Origin: an uncultured Cellvibrio sp.
Lineage (GTDB): Bacteria > Pseudomonadota > Gammaproteobacteria > Pseudomonadales > Cellvibrionaceae
Direction: 5' to 3'
Assembly (NCBI GenBank): GCA_937958105.1
Contig: CALFXJ010000061.1
Span: 1 to 64,000, forward strand
Length of the DNA stretch: 64,000 bases
Positions 25,871-35,125 of this stretch are shown here, piece after piece (the stretch's first letter is position 1; each line of letters starts with the position of its first letter). Below the pieces are notes generated by a model. It saw nothing but the letters and a program-made list of their open reading frames with translations, was not told the origin of the DNA and did no database searches. Both the position numbers and the translations under genes were made by a program.

Positions 25871-27157
25871 TCAGTGGCCAGCCGGGTCCAGAGCCTCCAG
25901 CTCACCGCGCTCCCGGGCACTTCTGCCGTAGACGGCTTCAAACAGCGGTGAGGCCATGAGCGTGGTCACGATGGCCATCATCACCAGCATGGAGAAAAGA
26001 GCTGGGCCGATAACCCCGGCCTGCAGGCCGATATTAATGATGATCAGCTCCATCAGCCCGCGGGAATTCATGAGCGCCCCTACGCCCAGTGCCGTGCGGT
26101 TGTCGTGACCCGAGAGTCGGGCGGCAGCCCAGCAGGCGCCGAACTTGGCGAGGATCGAGCTGGCGAGCACGGCGGCGGCAATGACCAGAAGCTCCAGGTT
26201 GTTAACCATCGTCAGCTGGGTATTCAGGCCGGAGTAGGTGAAGAACATGGGCAGCAACAGGATAACCACGATAGGTTCCAGCTTCTGTTTTACCTGCGTA
26301 CTGAGGGAACCGCGCGGCATGACGGTTCCCAGGAGGAAGCCTCCGAACACAGCGTGCAGGCCAATGGCATCAGCCGTGAATGCACACAGCATAAACAGCA
26401 TCAGGACCACGGCCAGCAGGGAGGGGCTGATTTCCTGGCTCCGCGCCAGATCGCGGTCAGCCATCCGGCCCAGAGGGGCGAGCAGGCGAGGGCCGAGAAA
26501 GATCAGCAGGCTGGCAAAGACAATGCCGCCACCGATGGCCGTCACTGCGACACCTGAGCCGGCACCGAAACTGGCGAGGACGATGGCCAGGACGCACCAG
26601 GCAGCGGCGTCATCAATAGCGCCGGCGGACAGCGACAGAGTGCCGAGCTGGGTGTGACTCAAGCCGCGCTCGTGGATAATCCGGGCCAGCATGGGGAAGG
26701 CCGTAATCGCAATGGCGGCTCCCATGAATAAAGTTGCATCAAAGCGGCTGGCACTTTCGGAGAAGAGTCCCGGCACAGTCATAAGCCAAGGGGTAATCAG
26801 GATGGCAACAACAAAAGGCGCTGCCATGCCGGAGATGGAGACAGAAGCCGCGCTGCCGATATTGCTTTTGAAGTGGTCCCCGCGGAAGCCCAGTCCGACC
26901 AGGAACATATACAGCCCCACGCCAAGCTGGGCCCCGACATAGAGGATGCCCTTGGTTTCAGCCGGAAAGACCAACTGCTGCAGCTCGGGGGTAAGCAGAC
27001 CGAACAGTGATGGTCCGAGAATCACGCCAGCGATCATCTCGCAGACGACCTGGGGCTGTTTGAGGTATTTCTGTCCCAGCCAGCCGGCCAGGCGACAACA
27101 GGCCAGGATAATGAACATTTGCAGGAAAAAAACGACAGAAAGTTGGGCTACTGACAT
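25871..27157 (-). CDS. CPA2-type cation/proton antiporter
   Basis: This 428-residue inner-membrane protein has about twelve helices of the Na+/H+ exchanger family (PF00999): YLKQPQVVCEMIAGVILGPS, GLYMFLVGLGF, SAGAIDDAAAW (the transport aspartates) and NSRGLMELII. There is no C-terminal TrkA-N domain, so it is a simple antiporter, not a KefB/C potassium channel. The exported ion cannot be told. Its stop lies inside a perfect hairpin (GGCTGGCC at 25863-25870, GGCCAGCC at 25876-25883). Confidence 0.88.
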   Translation of the reverse strand: MSVAQLSVVFFLQMFIILACCRLAGWLGQKYLKQPQVVCEMIAGVILGPSLFGLLTPELQQLVFPAETKGILYVGAQLGVGLYMFLVGLGFRGDHFKSNIGSAASVSISGMAAPFVVAILITPWLMTVPGLFSESASRFDATLFMGAAIAITAFPMLARIIHERGLSHTQLGTLSLSAGAIDDAAAWCVLAIVLASFGAGSGVAVTAIGGGIVFASLLIFLGPRLLAPLGRMADRDLARSQEISPSLLAVVLMLFMLCAFTADAIGLHAVFGGFLLGTVMPRGSLSTQVKQKLEPIVVILLLPMFFTYSGLNTQLTMVNNLELLVIAAAVLASSILAKFGACWAAARLSGHDNRTALGVGALMNSRGLMELIIINIGLQAGVIGPALFSMLVMMAIVTTLMASPLFEAVYGRSARERGELEALDPAGH

Positions 27158-27517
27158 ACCATCACCGCTGAAAACGCCTTGTTATTGTATGAATCCGGGT
27201 AAAAACAGCCGAACCTGCTGAAGGTCGGGCGAATGAGAGGCTGATTTGTAATCGAATCACCTTGGAGTAACAATTAAAATGCCATAAATTTTGACTATGC
27301 CTGCGGCGACCACCGGGCGTACCGGTGCTGCCGCCCTTGGTCGGGGAGCCGGAATGGAAACTGGGGAGAACGATCATAAAGGCGTATGATGTGTCTAAAC
27401 CCGCTCCCGGCCTCCTGTTGGCCGGTATCATCCGAAGGTAAGAAATCAGGCTGGCAGATCCGGTTGAACGCCTGCCGGCCTTTCGGAACAGCAACAATCG
27501 TTACGGAAACCTGACTC
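27158..27517. other. divergent intergenic region between antiporter and oxyR
   Basis: A region of 360 bases with no convincing gene; a 111-codon minus-strand frame has no family features. It should contain the promoters of both genes and, by analogy with other bacteria, an OxyR autoregulatory site, but I could not pick out a clear four-part OxyR motif. Confidence 0.4.
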
Positions 27518-28495
27518 ATGACTCTTACAGAACTGCGTTATATCGTCACTCTCGCGCAGGAGCAGCACTTCGGCCGCGCTGCTGATCGCTGTCATGTCAG
27601 CCAGCCGACGCTGAGTATTGCGGTTAAAAAGCTGGAAGATGAGCTGGGGGTGGCGCTATTTGAAAGAACCAAGACCCGCGTGCAGCCCACCCCCCTGGGA
27701 GAACAGATCGTAGCCCAGGCGCACCGGGTGCTTGAGCAGACGGCTGCCATCAAAGACATCGCCGATGCCGGCAAGGATCAGTTGAGCAGCCCACTGGCGG
27801 TGGGCGCAATCTTTACCATTGGACCATATCTCCTGCCGCAGTTTATTCCCCACCTGCAGAAGCTCGCCAGTCGTATGCCGCTATACGTTGAGGAAGGTTA
27901 CACCGCGACCCTGGGTAAAAAACTGCGTAACGGCGAGCTGGATGTGATCATTGTGGCCCTACCGTTTACCGAGCCGGACGTAGTCACCCAGCCGCTATTT
28001 GATGAATCCTTCGTGGTCCTGATGCCTCACGACCACCCGCTGGCCAATAAAGAAGCCATTGATCCGAGCGACCTGGATGATCAGGACGTACTGCTGCTGG
28101 GAGAAGGGCATTGCTTCCGGGATCAGGTACTCGCCACCTGTCCGCATCTGCAGTCCAGCGAGGAACGCACGTCCCAGCGGATTCACACTGCCGCCGAAGG
28201 CAGTACCCTGGAAACCCTGCGTCACATGGTGGCTTCGGGGCTGGGTATCACCATCCTGCCACTGTCCGCTGCCCAGACATCGCTTTATGCACCTAACCTG
28301 CTGGTGACCCGGCCGTTTACCGAACCGGCTCCCAAGCGCACCCTGGCACTGGCCTGGCGTGCGAGTTTCCCGCGTCATAAAGCCATCGATGTCCTGCGCA
28401 AGGCGATCCAGGTATCCAGCGCTGCCTACTGGAACTACAGCACGCAGCGCGAGCCTGGGGCATCCGGGGTGATGGTGGAAAATAATCAGTGGTAG
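27518..28495 (+). CDS. oxyR: hydrogen peroxide-sensing LysR regulator OxyR
   Basis: A 325-residue LysR-type regulator. The N-terminal winged helix-turn-helix (HFGRAADRCHVSQPTLSIAVKKLE) is followed by a substrate-type sensor domain. The peroxide-sensing pair is exact: C199 in GEGHCFRDQ and C208, the same numbering as E. coli OxyR. Oxidation to a C199-C208 disulfide activates catalase, peroxiredoxin and glutathione genes. It has a C-terminal extension beyond the 305-residue E. coli protein. A tryptophan-halogenase-like gene starts 31 bases after its stop on the same strand. Confidence 0.95.
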   Translation: MTLTELRYIVTLAQEQHFGRAADRCHVSQPTLSIAVKKLEDELGVALFERTKTRVQPTPLGEQIVAQAHRVLEQTAAIKDIADAGKDQLSSPLAVGAIFTIGPYLLPQFIPHLQKLASRMPLYVEEGYTATLGKKLRNGELDVIIVALPFTEPDVVTQPLFDESFVVLMPHDHPLANKEAIDPSDLDDQDVLLLGEGHCFRDQVLATCPHLQSSEERTSQRIHTAAEGSTLETLRHMVASGLGITILPLSAAQTSLYAPNLLVTRPFTEPAPKRTLALAWRASFPRHKAIDVLRKAIQVSSAAYWNYSTQREPGASGVMVENNQW

Positions 28496-28526
28496 CTCTA
28501 TCGACTAAGTAAACAGAATTCAGGTT

Positions 28527-30026
28527 ATGAAGCCCATTAAAAAAATTGTCATCATCGGCGGCGGCTCGTCAGGTTGGATCGCAGCGTCCATGCTGTCTTT
28601 TCACCTGAAGAATGACCTCTGTCAGGTTGAACTCGTGGAATCGTCCGAGATAGGGACCATTGGCATTGGTGAATCAACCGTACCGCCCTTTGTCGGCCTG
28701 ATCCGGCGTCTGGGTATTGATGAGCAGGATTTTGTGCGTGAGACCCAGGCCACCTACAAACTGGGGATCAAATTTGTTGACTGGCACCAGCGCAATGAAA
28801 AATATTTCCATCCATTCGGCGTGATCGGCAACAAGATCGGCAATCATGATTTTTACCAGTGCTGGCTCAAAGCCCGGATGCAGGGTGAAGCATCATCCCT
28901 GCTGGATTTCTCCCCCTGCAGTGTTATGGCCGAGAATGGCCGCTTTTTCCCACCGACCAAAGCACAGAACACACCTATCGGAGGCGCCAACTACGCGCTG
29001 CATGTGGATGCTCATCTGGTGGCCCGCTATCTCCGCAGGTATTCCGAAGCGCGCGGCGTGAAGCGTACGGAGGGTATTGTTCAGCAGGTTATCCAGCGGG
29101 ATAACGGCTTTATCGATAAGGTGGTATTAGCCGATGGCCGCGAAATTGAAGCCGACTTCTTTATCGATTGCACCGGTTTCAAGGCGCTCCTGATCGAGAA
29201 AACACTGGGGGTGGATGTCGAGGACTGGTCAGAATTTCTACCCTGCGACCGGGCCATCGCCGTCAAGACCGAACACACCGAACCGACCCAGCCCTACACC
29301 CTGGCGACCGCCCGCAAGGCCGGCTGGACCTGGCGTATCCCCCTGCAACACCGAATTGGTCACGGGTATGTGTATTCCAGCCGCTTCTGCAGTGACGCTG
29401 AGGCTAAATCCACTCTGTTACGGGCGATCGACAGCCCTCGCGTGGAAGAACCCAGAGTGATTCCCTTCGTCACCGGCCGGCGGCGGCAGATGTGGAAACA
29501 CAACTGCCTGTCTCTGGGACTCGCCGCAGGTTTTGTGGAACCGCTGGAATCCACGGCTATTCACCTGATTGCCCGTGGTGTGGATTTTTTCCTGCGTTAC
29601 TTCCCTGATCAGGATTGCGACCCCAGTCTGGTCCGCGAATACAACCGGCGCATGGCCGGCGACTATGAAGAAGTGCGGGATTTCATCGTCCTGCATTATT
29701 GTGCAACCCAGCGGCAGGACACCCCATTCTGGCGCTGGTGCCAGCAGATGACACTGCCGGATTCCCTGCAGGAGCGCATTGATTTATTTCGTGGGCACGG
29801 AGCCTTGCGCGAGGGCGTAGATGAATTATTCCGCGGCTCCAGCTGGCAGTCTGTGTTTGAAGGGATGGGGATTCGTCCGCGCAAACATTGTCCACGCGTA
29901 GATAACGTGGATTATGACCAGATTGGCGAAACCTTGAAGATGGCGAAAGCGGCGATCCACGGCATGGTCAGGACCCTGCCCACCCATGACGAATACCTGC
30001 AGCAGCTGAGCAAGCCCCGGTCATAA
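28527..30026 (+). CDS. tryptophan halogenase-family flavoprotein (1 of 3)
   Basis: A 499-residue flavin-dependent halogenase-fold protein (PF04820). FAD-binding GGGSSG at 11-16, GIGEST near 47-52, the HOCl-relay lysine K78 (ATYKLGI), the GWTWRIP motif at 266-272 and the E341-S342 active-site pair (EPLEST) are all present, so catalysis is plausible. Such enzymes halogenate indole-type or other aromatic rings using FADH2, O2 and halide. The substrate is unknown. No flavin reductase is next to it. Its position 31 bases downstream of oxyR, with a perfect hairpin after its stop, suggests a two-gene unit. It is clearly more distant from the two convergent halogenases at 50-54 kb than those are from each other. 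Confidence 0.9.
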   Translation: MKPIKKIVIIGGGSSGWIAASMLSFHLKNDLCQVELVESSEIGTIGIGESTVPPFVGLIRRLGIDEQDFVRETQATYKLGIKFVDWHQRNEKYFHPFGVIGNKIGNHDFYQCWLKARMQGEASSLLDFSPCSVMAENGRFFPPTKAQNTPIGGANYALHVDAHLVARYLRRYSEARGVKRTEGIVQQVIQRDNGFIDKVVLADGREIEADFFIDCTGFKALLIEKTLGVDVEDWSEFLPCDRAIAVKTEHTEPTQPYTLATARKAGWTWRIPLQHRIGHGYVYSSRFCSDAEAKSTLLRAIDSPRVEEPRVIPFVTGRRRQMWKHNCLSLGLAAGFVEPLESTAIHLIARGVDFFLRYFPDQDCDPSLVREYNRRMAGDYEEVRDFIVLHYCATQRQDTPFWRWCQQMTLPDSLQERIDLFRGHGALREGVDELFRGSSWQSVFEGMGIRPRKHCPRVDNVDYDQIGETLKMAKAAIHGMVRTLPTHDEYLQQLSKPRS

Positions 30027-30029
30027 GCT

Positions 30030-30051
30030 GCTCCCTGATTTATCAGGGAGC
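30030..30051. terminator. perfect hairpin between convergent halogenase and FlgT-like genes
   Basis: GCTCCCTGA (30030-30038), loop TTTA, TCAGGGAGC (30043-30051). The stop codon of the minus-strand gene lies in the right arm. No T-run follows, so strength as a terminator is uncertain. Confidence 0.6.
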
Positions 30052-31167
30052 GACGGCCAGGTACTGACCCGAGAGCAGGTACTCGCTGCTGACCACGGCC
30101 ACACTGTGAGAAGGGTACACCTCCCGCAGCTCGATCACTGCCTGCCGGTCCACCAGTCGGGTATCGTAAAGCTGATATTCACCCTGCACGGGCTGCACCA
30201 CCAGTTGATACAGGGTCATGCGGTCGCCCGCCCGCAAGCCGTTGTTGGCCCCGCTGTGCAACAGAATCTGTTGTTCGCTCGGACGGCTCTCCACGCGCGT
30301 AATATAGGGCTGGCATTGAATGGCTGCGGCCAGTTCGTTGCCGGCCTTACCCACCAGTCCACTGATCTGCTCACCGTAATCGGTCTTCCAGAATAAGGCC
30401 GACCCAAAATCCACATCGCGGCGATTGCGTAAATTCCAGGTGCCATAGGTGGCATAGCGCTTCTGAAACAGTACCTGACCAGTAAAGCCATCGCGCAGGC
30501 TCAGCTGAAAGGCGAAGTGGCGGTCGCGTTTATCAAAGCGCGTCTTCACGCCCAGAGTGTCGTGGACGCCGTTGACAAAACGGGTATACAGGCTGGGGGC
30601 ATAGGTGGCTCCCGGATACGCCATTGACATGTCCAGGATCTCGCCGGTGATCACAAACTGGGTGCGGTGGGTGCGGGCAAGCTGCTGGACCTGATTCGAG
30701 ACCCGCAGATCACTGGCGGAAGCGAGGCTCTGGGGCAGATGAACAGGCGTCAGGATCGCGTGCCGGTTCTGCAGATGCTGGCTCAGCAGCGACGGCAGTT
30801 CCTCCTCCACCTGATGCAGCCCGCCGGCTTTGGCGGAGTCTGCTTCGGTTCGGGTAAAACGAGTGATGGCCAGCGCCTTGTGATAGGGATTCGTGGCGGC
30901 ATGGCCGCACTGGTTGCGGCGTCCGGGATGATCAAGATCGACTGTGTGGCGGGTTGAGGAATTAGACACCACAAACGGTGTCGGATGAGGACGGTTGCCC
31001 AGGGACTCTTCATCCGGCTTAACGGCGATATTTTTTGGCAGCGGGAAGTCACCGGCGGGTACGGGCTCTTCGATGACCGGCAATTCTTCGGCGGTGATAC
31101 CGCCACTCACCAGCAGACAGCCGGCGACCAATCCAACGAGGCGGTAGCGGATAAGACGTGAATACAT
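30043..31167 (-). CDS. FlgT-like flagellar assembly protein
   Basis: A 374-residue exported protein: signal peptide (LVGLVAGCLLVSGGITAEE), a middle domain with the pattern of FlgT_M (KALAITRFTRTE, QFVITGEILDMSM, GQVLFQKRYATYGTW) and a C-terminal segment (ILLHSGANNGLRAGDRMTLYQ) like FlgT_C. FlgT forms the H-ring at the flagellar base in Vibrio and relatives. The gene is away from other flagellar genes in this window. The cysteine in the signal region (VAGC) could also be a lipobox. Family assignment is by pattern. Confidence 0.7.
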   Translation of the reverse strand: MYSRLIRYRLVGLVAGCLLVSGGITAEELPVIEEPVPAGDFPLPKNIAVKPDEESLGNRPHPTPFVVSNSSTRHTVDLDHPGRRNQCGHAATNPYHKALAITRFTRTEADSAKAGGLHQVEEELPSLLSQHLQNRHAILTPVHLPQSLASASDLRVSNQVQQLARTHRTQFVITGEILDMSMAYPGATYAPSLYTRFVNGVHDTLGVKTRFDKRDRHFAFQLSLRDGFTGQVLFQKRYATYGTWNLRNRRDVDFGSALFWKTDYGEQISGLVGKAGNELAAAIQCQPYITRVESRPSEQQILLHSGANNGLRAGDRMTLYQLVVQPVQGEYQLYDTRLVDRQAVIELREVYPSHSVAVVSSEYLLSGQYLAVAP

Positions 31168-31297
31168 GAAAATTCCTCGCCCTGCGCGGTTGGCGCTGTA
31201 AGCAAAATGTTTTAGGGTGACGCGGACAGCCGGAGGTTGCCCTTGCAGAACTTGTCGGCCACAGGCGTCATATCTTTAAGCAACGGAGAATAATTAA

Positions 31298-31768
31298 ATG
31301 TCCCGCCAGTTCCTTCGATCAGCCGCTGTGGCTGCTCTGATCCTCGGCCTGTCAGCTCTGTCTGTGGGATGCGGTACCGCAGGACGCAGTTACGCCAATG
31401 AGGGTATGCAGGAGACGCTGGAGATCGACATCCTGTCCAATAACAGCAAAATGTTCATTTATCGGCTGAAGTGGCCGGATGACGCCATTCCTAACCACAT
31501 CCGCGTCGTGCATCACAGCGGACCCAGACAACAGTCGAATAACCGGGGTGGGATTGATATCAATCGCAAGACCTATGAGCGCCTCCAACAAAATGCCGCT
31601 TACGTGGTTAAACAGATGGACTATTGCCGGGAGGGCTACATCGAGCTTGACCGCAGCCTCTCCCGTTATCACCTCTGGTTGAAGGGGGAATGTAAAGAAA
31701 GTGCCACCTCGGCGGACCGGGAACGCTTTGAGGGACAGAAGGTTCTGGCGGTGGAGCTGGACAGCTGA
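31298..31768 (+). CDS. predicted lipoprotein of unknown function
   Basis: A 156-residue protein with a lipoprotein signal: basic start, hydrophobic core and LSVGC, lipidated cysteine near residue 25. The mature part has two further cysteines (YCREG, KGECK) that could pair, and no family I recognise. It is divergent from the FlgT-like gene and 99 bases upstream of rlmI. A good ORF with a clear export signal; the role is unknown. Confidence 0.75.
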   Translation: MSRQFLRSAAVAALILGLSALSVGCGTAGRSYANEGMQETLEIDILSNNSKMFIYRLKWPDDAIPNHIRVVHHSGPRQQSNNRGGIDINRKTYERLQQNAAYVVKQMDYCREGYIELDRSLSRYHLWLKGECKESATSADRERFEGQKVLAVELDS

Positions 31769-31867
31769 TGTGCAGGCCGGCTGTCTGTCTGCTCGCGAGC
31801 GCGGGGTCTTTATCGCTATAATCGCGCGCTTTCCGCCAGCCCCTTTTCCTACTTACTGGATTTTCCC

Positions 31868-33061
31868 ATGTCCCTGCCTGTCCTGACTCTCAAATCCCAA
31901 GCCGACCGCCGCCTGAAACTGGGCCATCTCTGGATCTATAGCAATGAGGTGGATGTTGAACGCACTCCCTTAAAAAATTTTGCGGCGGGCGAACAGGCGC
32001 TGGTCACCAGTCACAACGGCAAGCCTCTCGGCATTGCCTTGATGAACCCTAATGCGCTCATCTGCGGACGGCTGATCAGCCGCAGTGAAAAATATCCGCT
32101 CAACAAATCCCTGCTGGTTCACCGCATCAAGCAGTCGCTGGCTCTGCGGGAACTGACCTTTGATCAGCCCTACTACCGCCTGATCTTCGGCGATGCTGAT
32201 CTGCTGCCGGGTCTGGTGGTGGATCGTTTCGGTGCCTTCCTGGTCGTGCAGATTGCCAGTGCCGGCATGGAGCAGGTGAAAGACGAGATTGTTGAAGCGC
32301 TGGTCCAGGTCCTTAAACCGCAGGGCATATTGCTGAGCAATGACCATAGTGCGCGCTCCTTGGAAGACCTGCCGGAATACGTCGAGGTTGCTTACGGTGA
32401 GGTGCCGGAACGGGTTGAACTGGTGGAAAACAACACCCGCTTCCTGGCACCGGTGCACGGGGGGCAGAAGACTGGCTGGTTCTACGATCACCGGATGAAC
32501 CGCGCCCAGCTGCAGGCTTATGTGAAAGATAAGCGAGTGCTGGATGTCTTTTCATACATCGGTGGCTGGGGTGTGCAGGCTGCCCAGGCTGGTGCCCGCG
32601 AAGTCGTCTGCGTGGATGCCTCGGAGGCGGCCCTTGATGGAGTGGAGCGTAACGCCGAATTAAATGGTGTAACTGACCGAGTCAGCGCCATTCACGGCAA
32701 GGCTATCGACGTCTTGAAGCATTTGATTGCAGAGGGCGAGCAGTTTGATGTGGTGGTGCTTGATCCGCCCGCCTTCATCAAGCGGCGCAAAGACCAGAAA
32801 TCCGGGGAGGCGGCGTATCGCCACCTCAACGAATTGGGTATGCGCCTGCTGGGTCGGGATGGGTTGCTGGTTTCTGCCTCCTGCTCCATGCACCTGCAGC
32901 ACGATACATTATTGGACATTGTCCGGGGTGCGGGTCGCCATCTGGATCGTCATGTGCAGATTATCGGGCAGGGCGGGCAGGGGCCAGATCACCCGGTCCA
33001 TCCGGCAATCCCCGAAACCGATTATCTTAAAGCCGTCTTTGCCCGCGTCTATCTACCGTGA
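31868..33061 (+). CDS. rlmI: 23S rRNA m5C1962 methyltransferase RlmI
   Basis: A 397-residue enzyme with an N-terminal PUA-like domain (LKSQADRRLKLGHLWIYSNEV) and a class I SAM-dependent methyltransferase domain: DVFSYIGGWGVQAAQAGA binds SAM, VVLDPPAF and the SCSMH segment complete the RNA m5C-type site. RlmI methylates C1962 of 23S rRNA. Length equals E. coli RlmI (396). It is convergent with the imelysin-like gene with only 3 bases between stops. Confidence 0.93.
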   Translation: MSLPVLTLKSQADRRLKLGHLWIYSNEVDVERTPLKNFAAGEQALVTSHNGKPLGIALMNPNALICGRLISRSEKYPLNKSLLVHRIKQSLALRELTFDQPYYRLIFGDADLLPGLVVDRFGAFLVVQIASAGMEQVKDEIVEALVQVLKPQGILLSNDHSARSLEDLPEYVEVAYGEVPERVELVENNTRFLAPVHGGQKTGWFYDHRMNRAQLQAYVKDKRVLDVFSYIGGWGVQAAQAGAREVVCVDASEAALDGVERNAELNGVTDRVSAIHGKAIDVLKHLIAEGEQFDVVVLDPPAFIKRRKDQKSGEAAYRHLNELGMRLLGRDGLLVSASCSMHLQHDTLLDIVRGAGRHLDRHVQIIGQGGQGPDHPVHPAIPETDYLKAVFARVYLP

Positions 33062-33064
33062 CTA

Positions 33065-34189
33065 TTAAGGCCGTTCGGCTGTAGTGTCTGCCGGCTCACC
33101 GGCCAGCGCTACAGCCAGCAGTGGCAGTTGTTCCCGCAGGCTGGCCAGCTTGCTGGTGCCGCCTTCTTCCTTCTCCTGCATCGCCTCGTTCAAACCGGCA
33201 ATCAGGTTCTGCAACTGCCGCTGCCAGTCCGGGGCGGTTTCTGGTGTGAGCAGCTGATTCAATAGAGGCGACTCGCCCTGCGTCAGCAGCGTTTCCACTC
33301 CCGTCAGTACCGCCAGATAGTGTTGCTGGGTATCACCGGCAAACTGATTGTGATGTGCGCTCTGATCGCTGCCTGCAAACTGGAGCAGCTGATCCGGCAG
33401 TTCCAGCGCCAGCAGTTCGCGCAGCGTGTGACGCAGAATCTCCAGTCGCCTTGGTGGTGGGAGCTGCAGGTAACTCCGACTGGTGGCGCTGAGTGGGTTC
33501 TGCCAATCCTGGCGCAGGCGCTGCAGGTCATCGGCCAACAGCTGCGTGGTCAGTCGCAGCAGTGTCCGGCGCCGGTTGTTAGGCAGGTCGCTGGTGGTAA
33601 GGCCGGCAGCGTTCTGCTCGGCGCTGATATCGGTTATCGCGGTAAAGTCATTAAAAGGCCGCTCGCCTTGCTCACCCCACAGCAGAAACTCCAGCGCATG
33701 GAATCCCAGGCTGACTTCACGGTGGTCCGTCAATCCGTGTTGTTGCCGCAGATTATCTGCCGTCAGCACGATAGAGATGTCATTGACGATGCCGGTGAAG
33801 GGGTAACCCTGCACGGCATCCAGATATCCGGGCTGGAGATCACTGGCGTCAATGGAAAAATAATGGCGGTTCAAGGTGGCGAAATGCCGAGGCTGACTCC
33901 GGGCCAGCGCCATCCACGGAGCATGGTGTTGCCACTGCTGATGGCAGTTGCGCCATTCCTGACGCAGCTGCGTCAGCCCCGTCGCGGTGGGTTCTGCCAG
34001 AAACAGGTCGAGTTGTGCGGAAAGGTTGCGGCTGGACTGCTCCGTCTGGATCAATGACTGAAGGCCCAGCTCCCAGACAGAGCGGGTAGCTTTTTCCAGA
34101 TCATCGGTGGAGGGATCATTAGCAATAGCTGAGGTGCAGCACAGGAGTGTGATCAGCAGGGCGAAAGCCGTAGCAAAGGTGTGGTTCAC
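33065..34189 (-). CDS. imelysin-like periplasmic protein (peptidase M75 family)
   Basis: From a GTG at 34189 the protein has 374 residues with a signal peptide (FATAFALLITLLCCTSAIA) and an imelysin domain marked by GFHALEFLLWGE, the family's GxHxxE motif. Members are periplasmic or surface proteins linked to iron uptake; peptidase activity is generally doubted. A longer frame up to 34411 runs through the upstream HAD gene and has no signal at its start, so it is rejected. The GTG lies 46 bases after the HAD stop; a clear ribosome site was not found. Confidence 0.82.
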   Translation of the reverse strand: MNHTFATAFALLITLLCCTSAIANDPSTDDLEKATRSVWELGLQSLIQTEQSSRNLSAQLDLFLAEPTATGLTQLRQEWRNCHQQWQHHAPWMALARSQPRHFATLNRHYFSIDASDLQPGYLDAVQGYPFTGIVNDISIVLTADNLRQQHGLTDHREVSLGFHALEFLLWGEQGERPFNDFTAITDISAEQNAAGLTTSDLPNNRRRTLLRLTTQLLADDLQRLRQDWQNPLSATSRSYLQLPPPRRLEILRHTLRELLALELPDQLLQFAGSDQSAHHNQFAGDTQQHYLAVLTGVETLLTQGESPLLNQLLTPETAPDWQRQLQNLIAGLNEAMQEKEEGGTSKLASLREQLPLLAVALAGEPADTTAERP

Positions 34190-34235
34190 GATATTTGGTA
34201 AAGAGATCCCTGAACAGGTTGGTAAGGGTTGCCTG

Positions 34236-34892
34236 TTAATCGCGCAGGCTGATGACCGGCCAGTTGCGCCCTTCGGCGATCTGGCGCAGGCGTTCGTCCG
34301 GGTCGACAGCCACCGGATGGGTAACCAGCTCCAGAAGGGGAAGGTCGTTAATCGAATCACTGTAAAAGTAACTGCCATCAAGGGAATGACCGGTTGTGGC
34401 CAGCCATTCATTCAGACGAATCACCTTGCCTTCCTGAAAGCAGGGCGTGCCCAGGATCTCACCGGTGTAGCAGCCATCCACAACCTCCGGGTCGGTGGCC
34501 AGGATATGATCCACTCCCAGGTGCTTGGCTATAGGATGGGTAATAAAGCTGTTAGTCGCGGTGATGATCAACAGATAGTCACCATTGTTGCGGTGCTGCT
34601 GCAGCAACGTCTGTGCCTTGACCAACATCAACGGCTCAATGCAGGTGGCCATGAACTCCTGGTGCAGCTCGGCCAGCTCGGTGGCGGTGAAGCGAGCCAG
34701 GGGGGAGAGGGCAAAGCGCTGATAGGCATGGATGTCCAGGGTGCTATCTTTGTACGCCTGATAAAAGAGGTCGTTCTGCCGGCGATACTCAACGGCATCA
34801 ACCAGCTTTTTGTTAACCAGAAATTCACCCCAACTGTGATCGCTGTCGCCGGCGATCAGGGTATTGTCGAGGTCAAAGATTGCGAGAGCCAC
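34236..34892 (-). CDS. HAD-IB family phosphatase (SerB-like)
   Basis: A 218-residue HAD hydrolase with the nucleophile motif DLDNTL (aspartates 7 and 9), motif II serine/threonine in IITATNSF, and motif III/IV in YSDSINDLPLL. The cap is of the phosphoserine phosphatase type. Substrate unknown; relatives in Pseudomonas lie next to rppH and ptsP as here. It is divergent from rppH, and the imelysin-like gene follows on the same strand. Confidence 0.9.
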   Translation of the reverse strand: MALAIFDLDNTLIAGDSDHSWGEFLVNKKLVDAVEYRRQNDLFYQAYKDSTLDIHAYQRFALSPLARFTATELAELHQEFMATCIEPLMLVKAQTLLQQHRNNGDYLLIITATNSFITHPIAKHLGVDHILATDPEVVDGCYTGEILGTPCFQEGKVIRLNEWLATTGHSLDGSYFYSDSINDLPLLELVTHPVAVDPDERLRQIAEGRNWPVISLRD

Positions 34893-35125
34893 AGCACACC
34901 TGAAGGGGTTTGTTCGAAGTGGCGGCTAGCATAGCGATTGTAAGCACCCCACTCAACAACTATGTGTGGATTCCCGGATTTGCGGGGCGACTACGCCCGG
35001 TTTAGTGAATTGCTGTATACGGCAGATTTGTGGAACAATAGCCCGCATGTGCTATGTAGAATCATAACCGAACAAGATGACTGAGCAGTCCTGAAGACTG
35101 CTTGCCAGCCAGGATATTCACTCCC

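Noticed and set aside
27162..27497. 111-codon minus-strand frame upstream of oxyR
   Set aside because: Arg/Ser-rich with no recognisable features and located in a divergent promoter region.
34190..34411. Extended N-terminus of the imelysin-like gene
   Set aside because: It would overlap the HAD gene and place the signal peptide 75 residues inside the protein; the GTG at 34189 fits better.
34107..34934. 275-codon plus-strand frame
   Set aside because: Antisense to the HAD phosphatase and the start of the imelysin-like gene; no family features.
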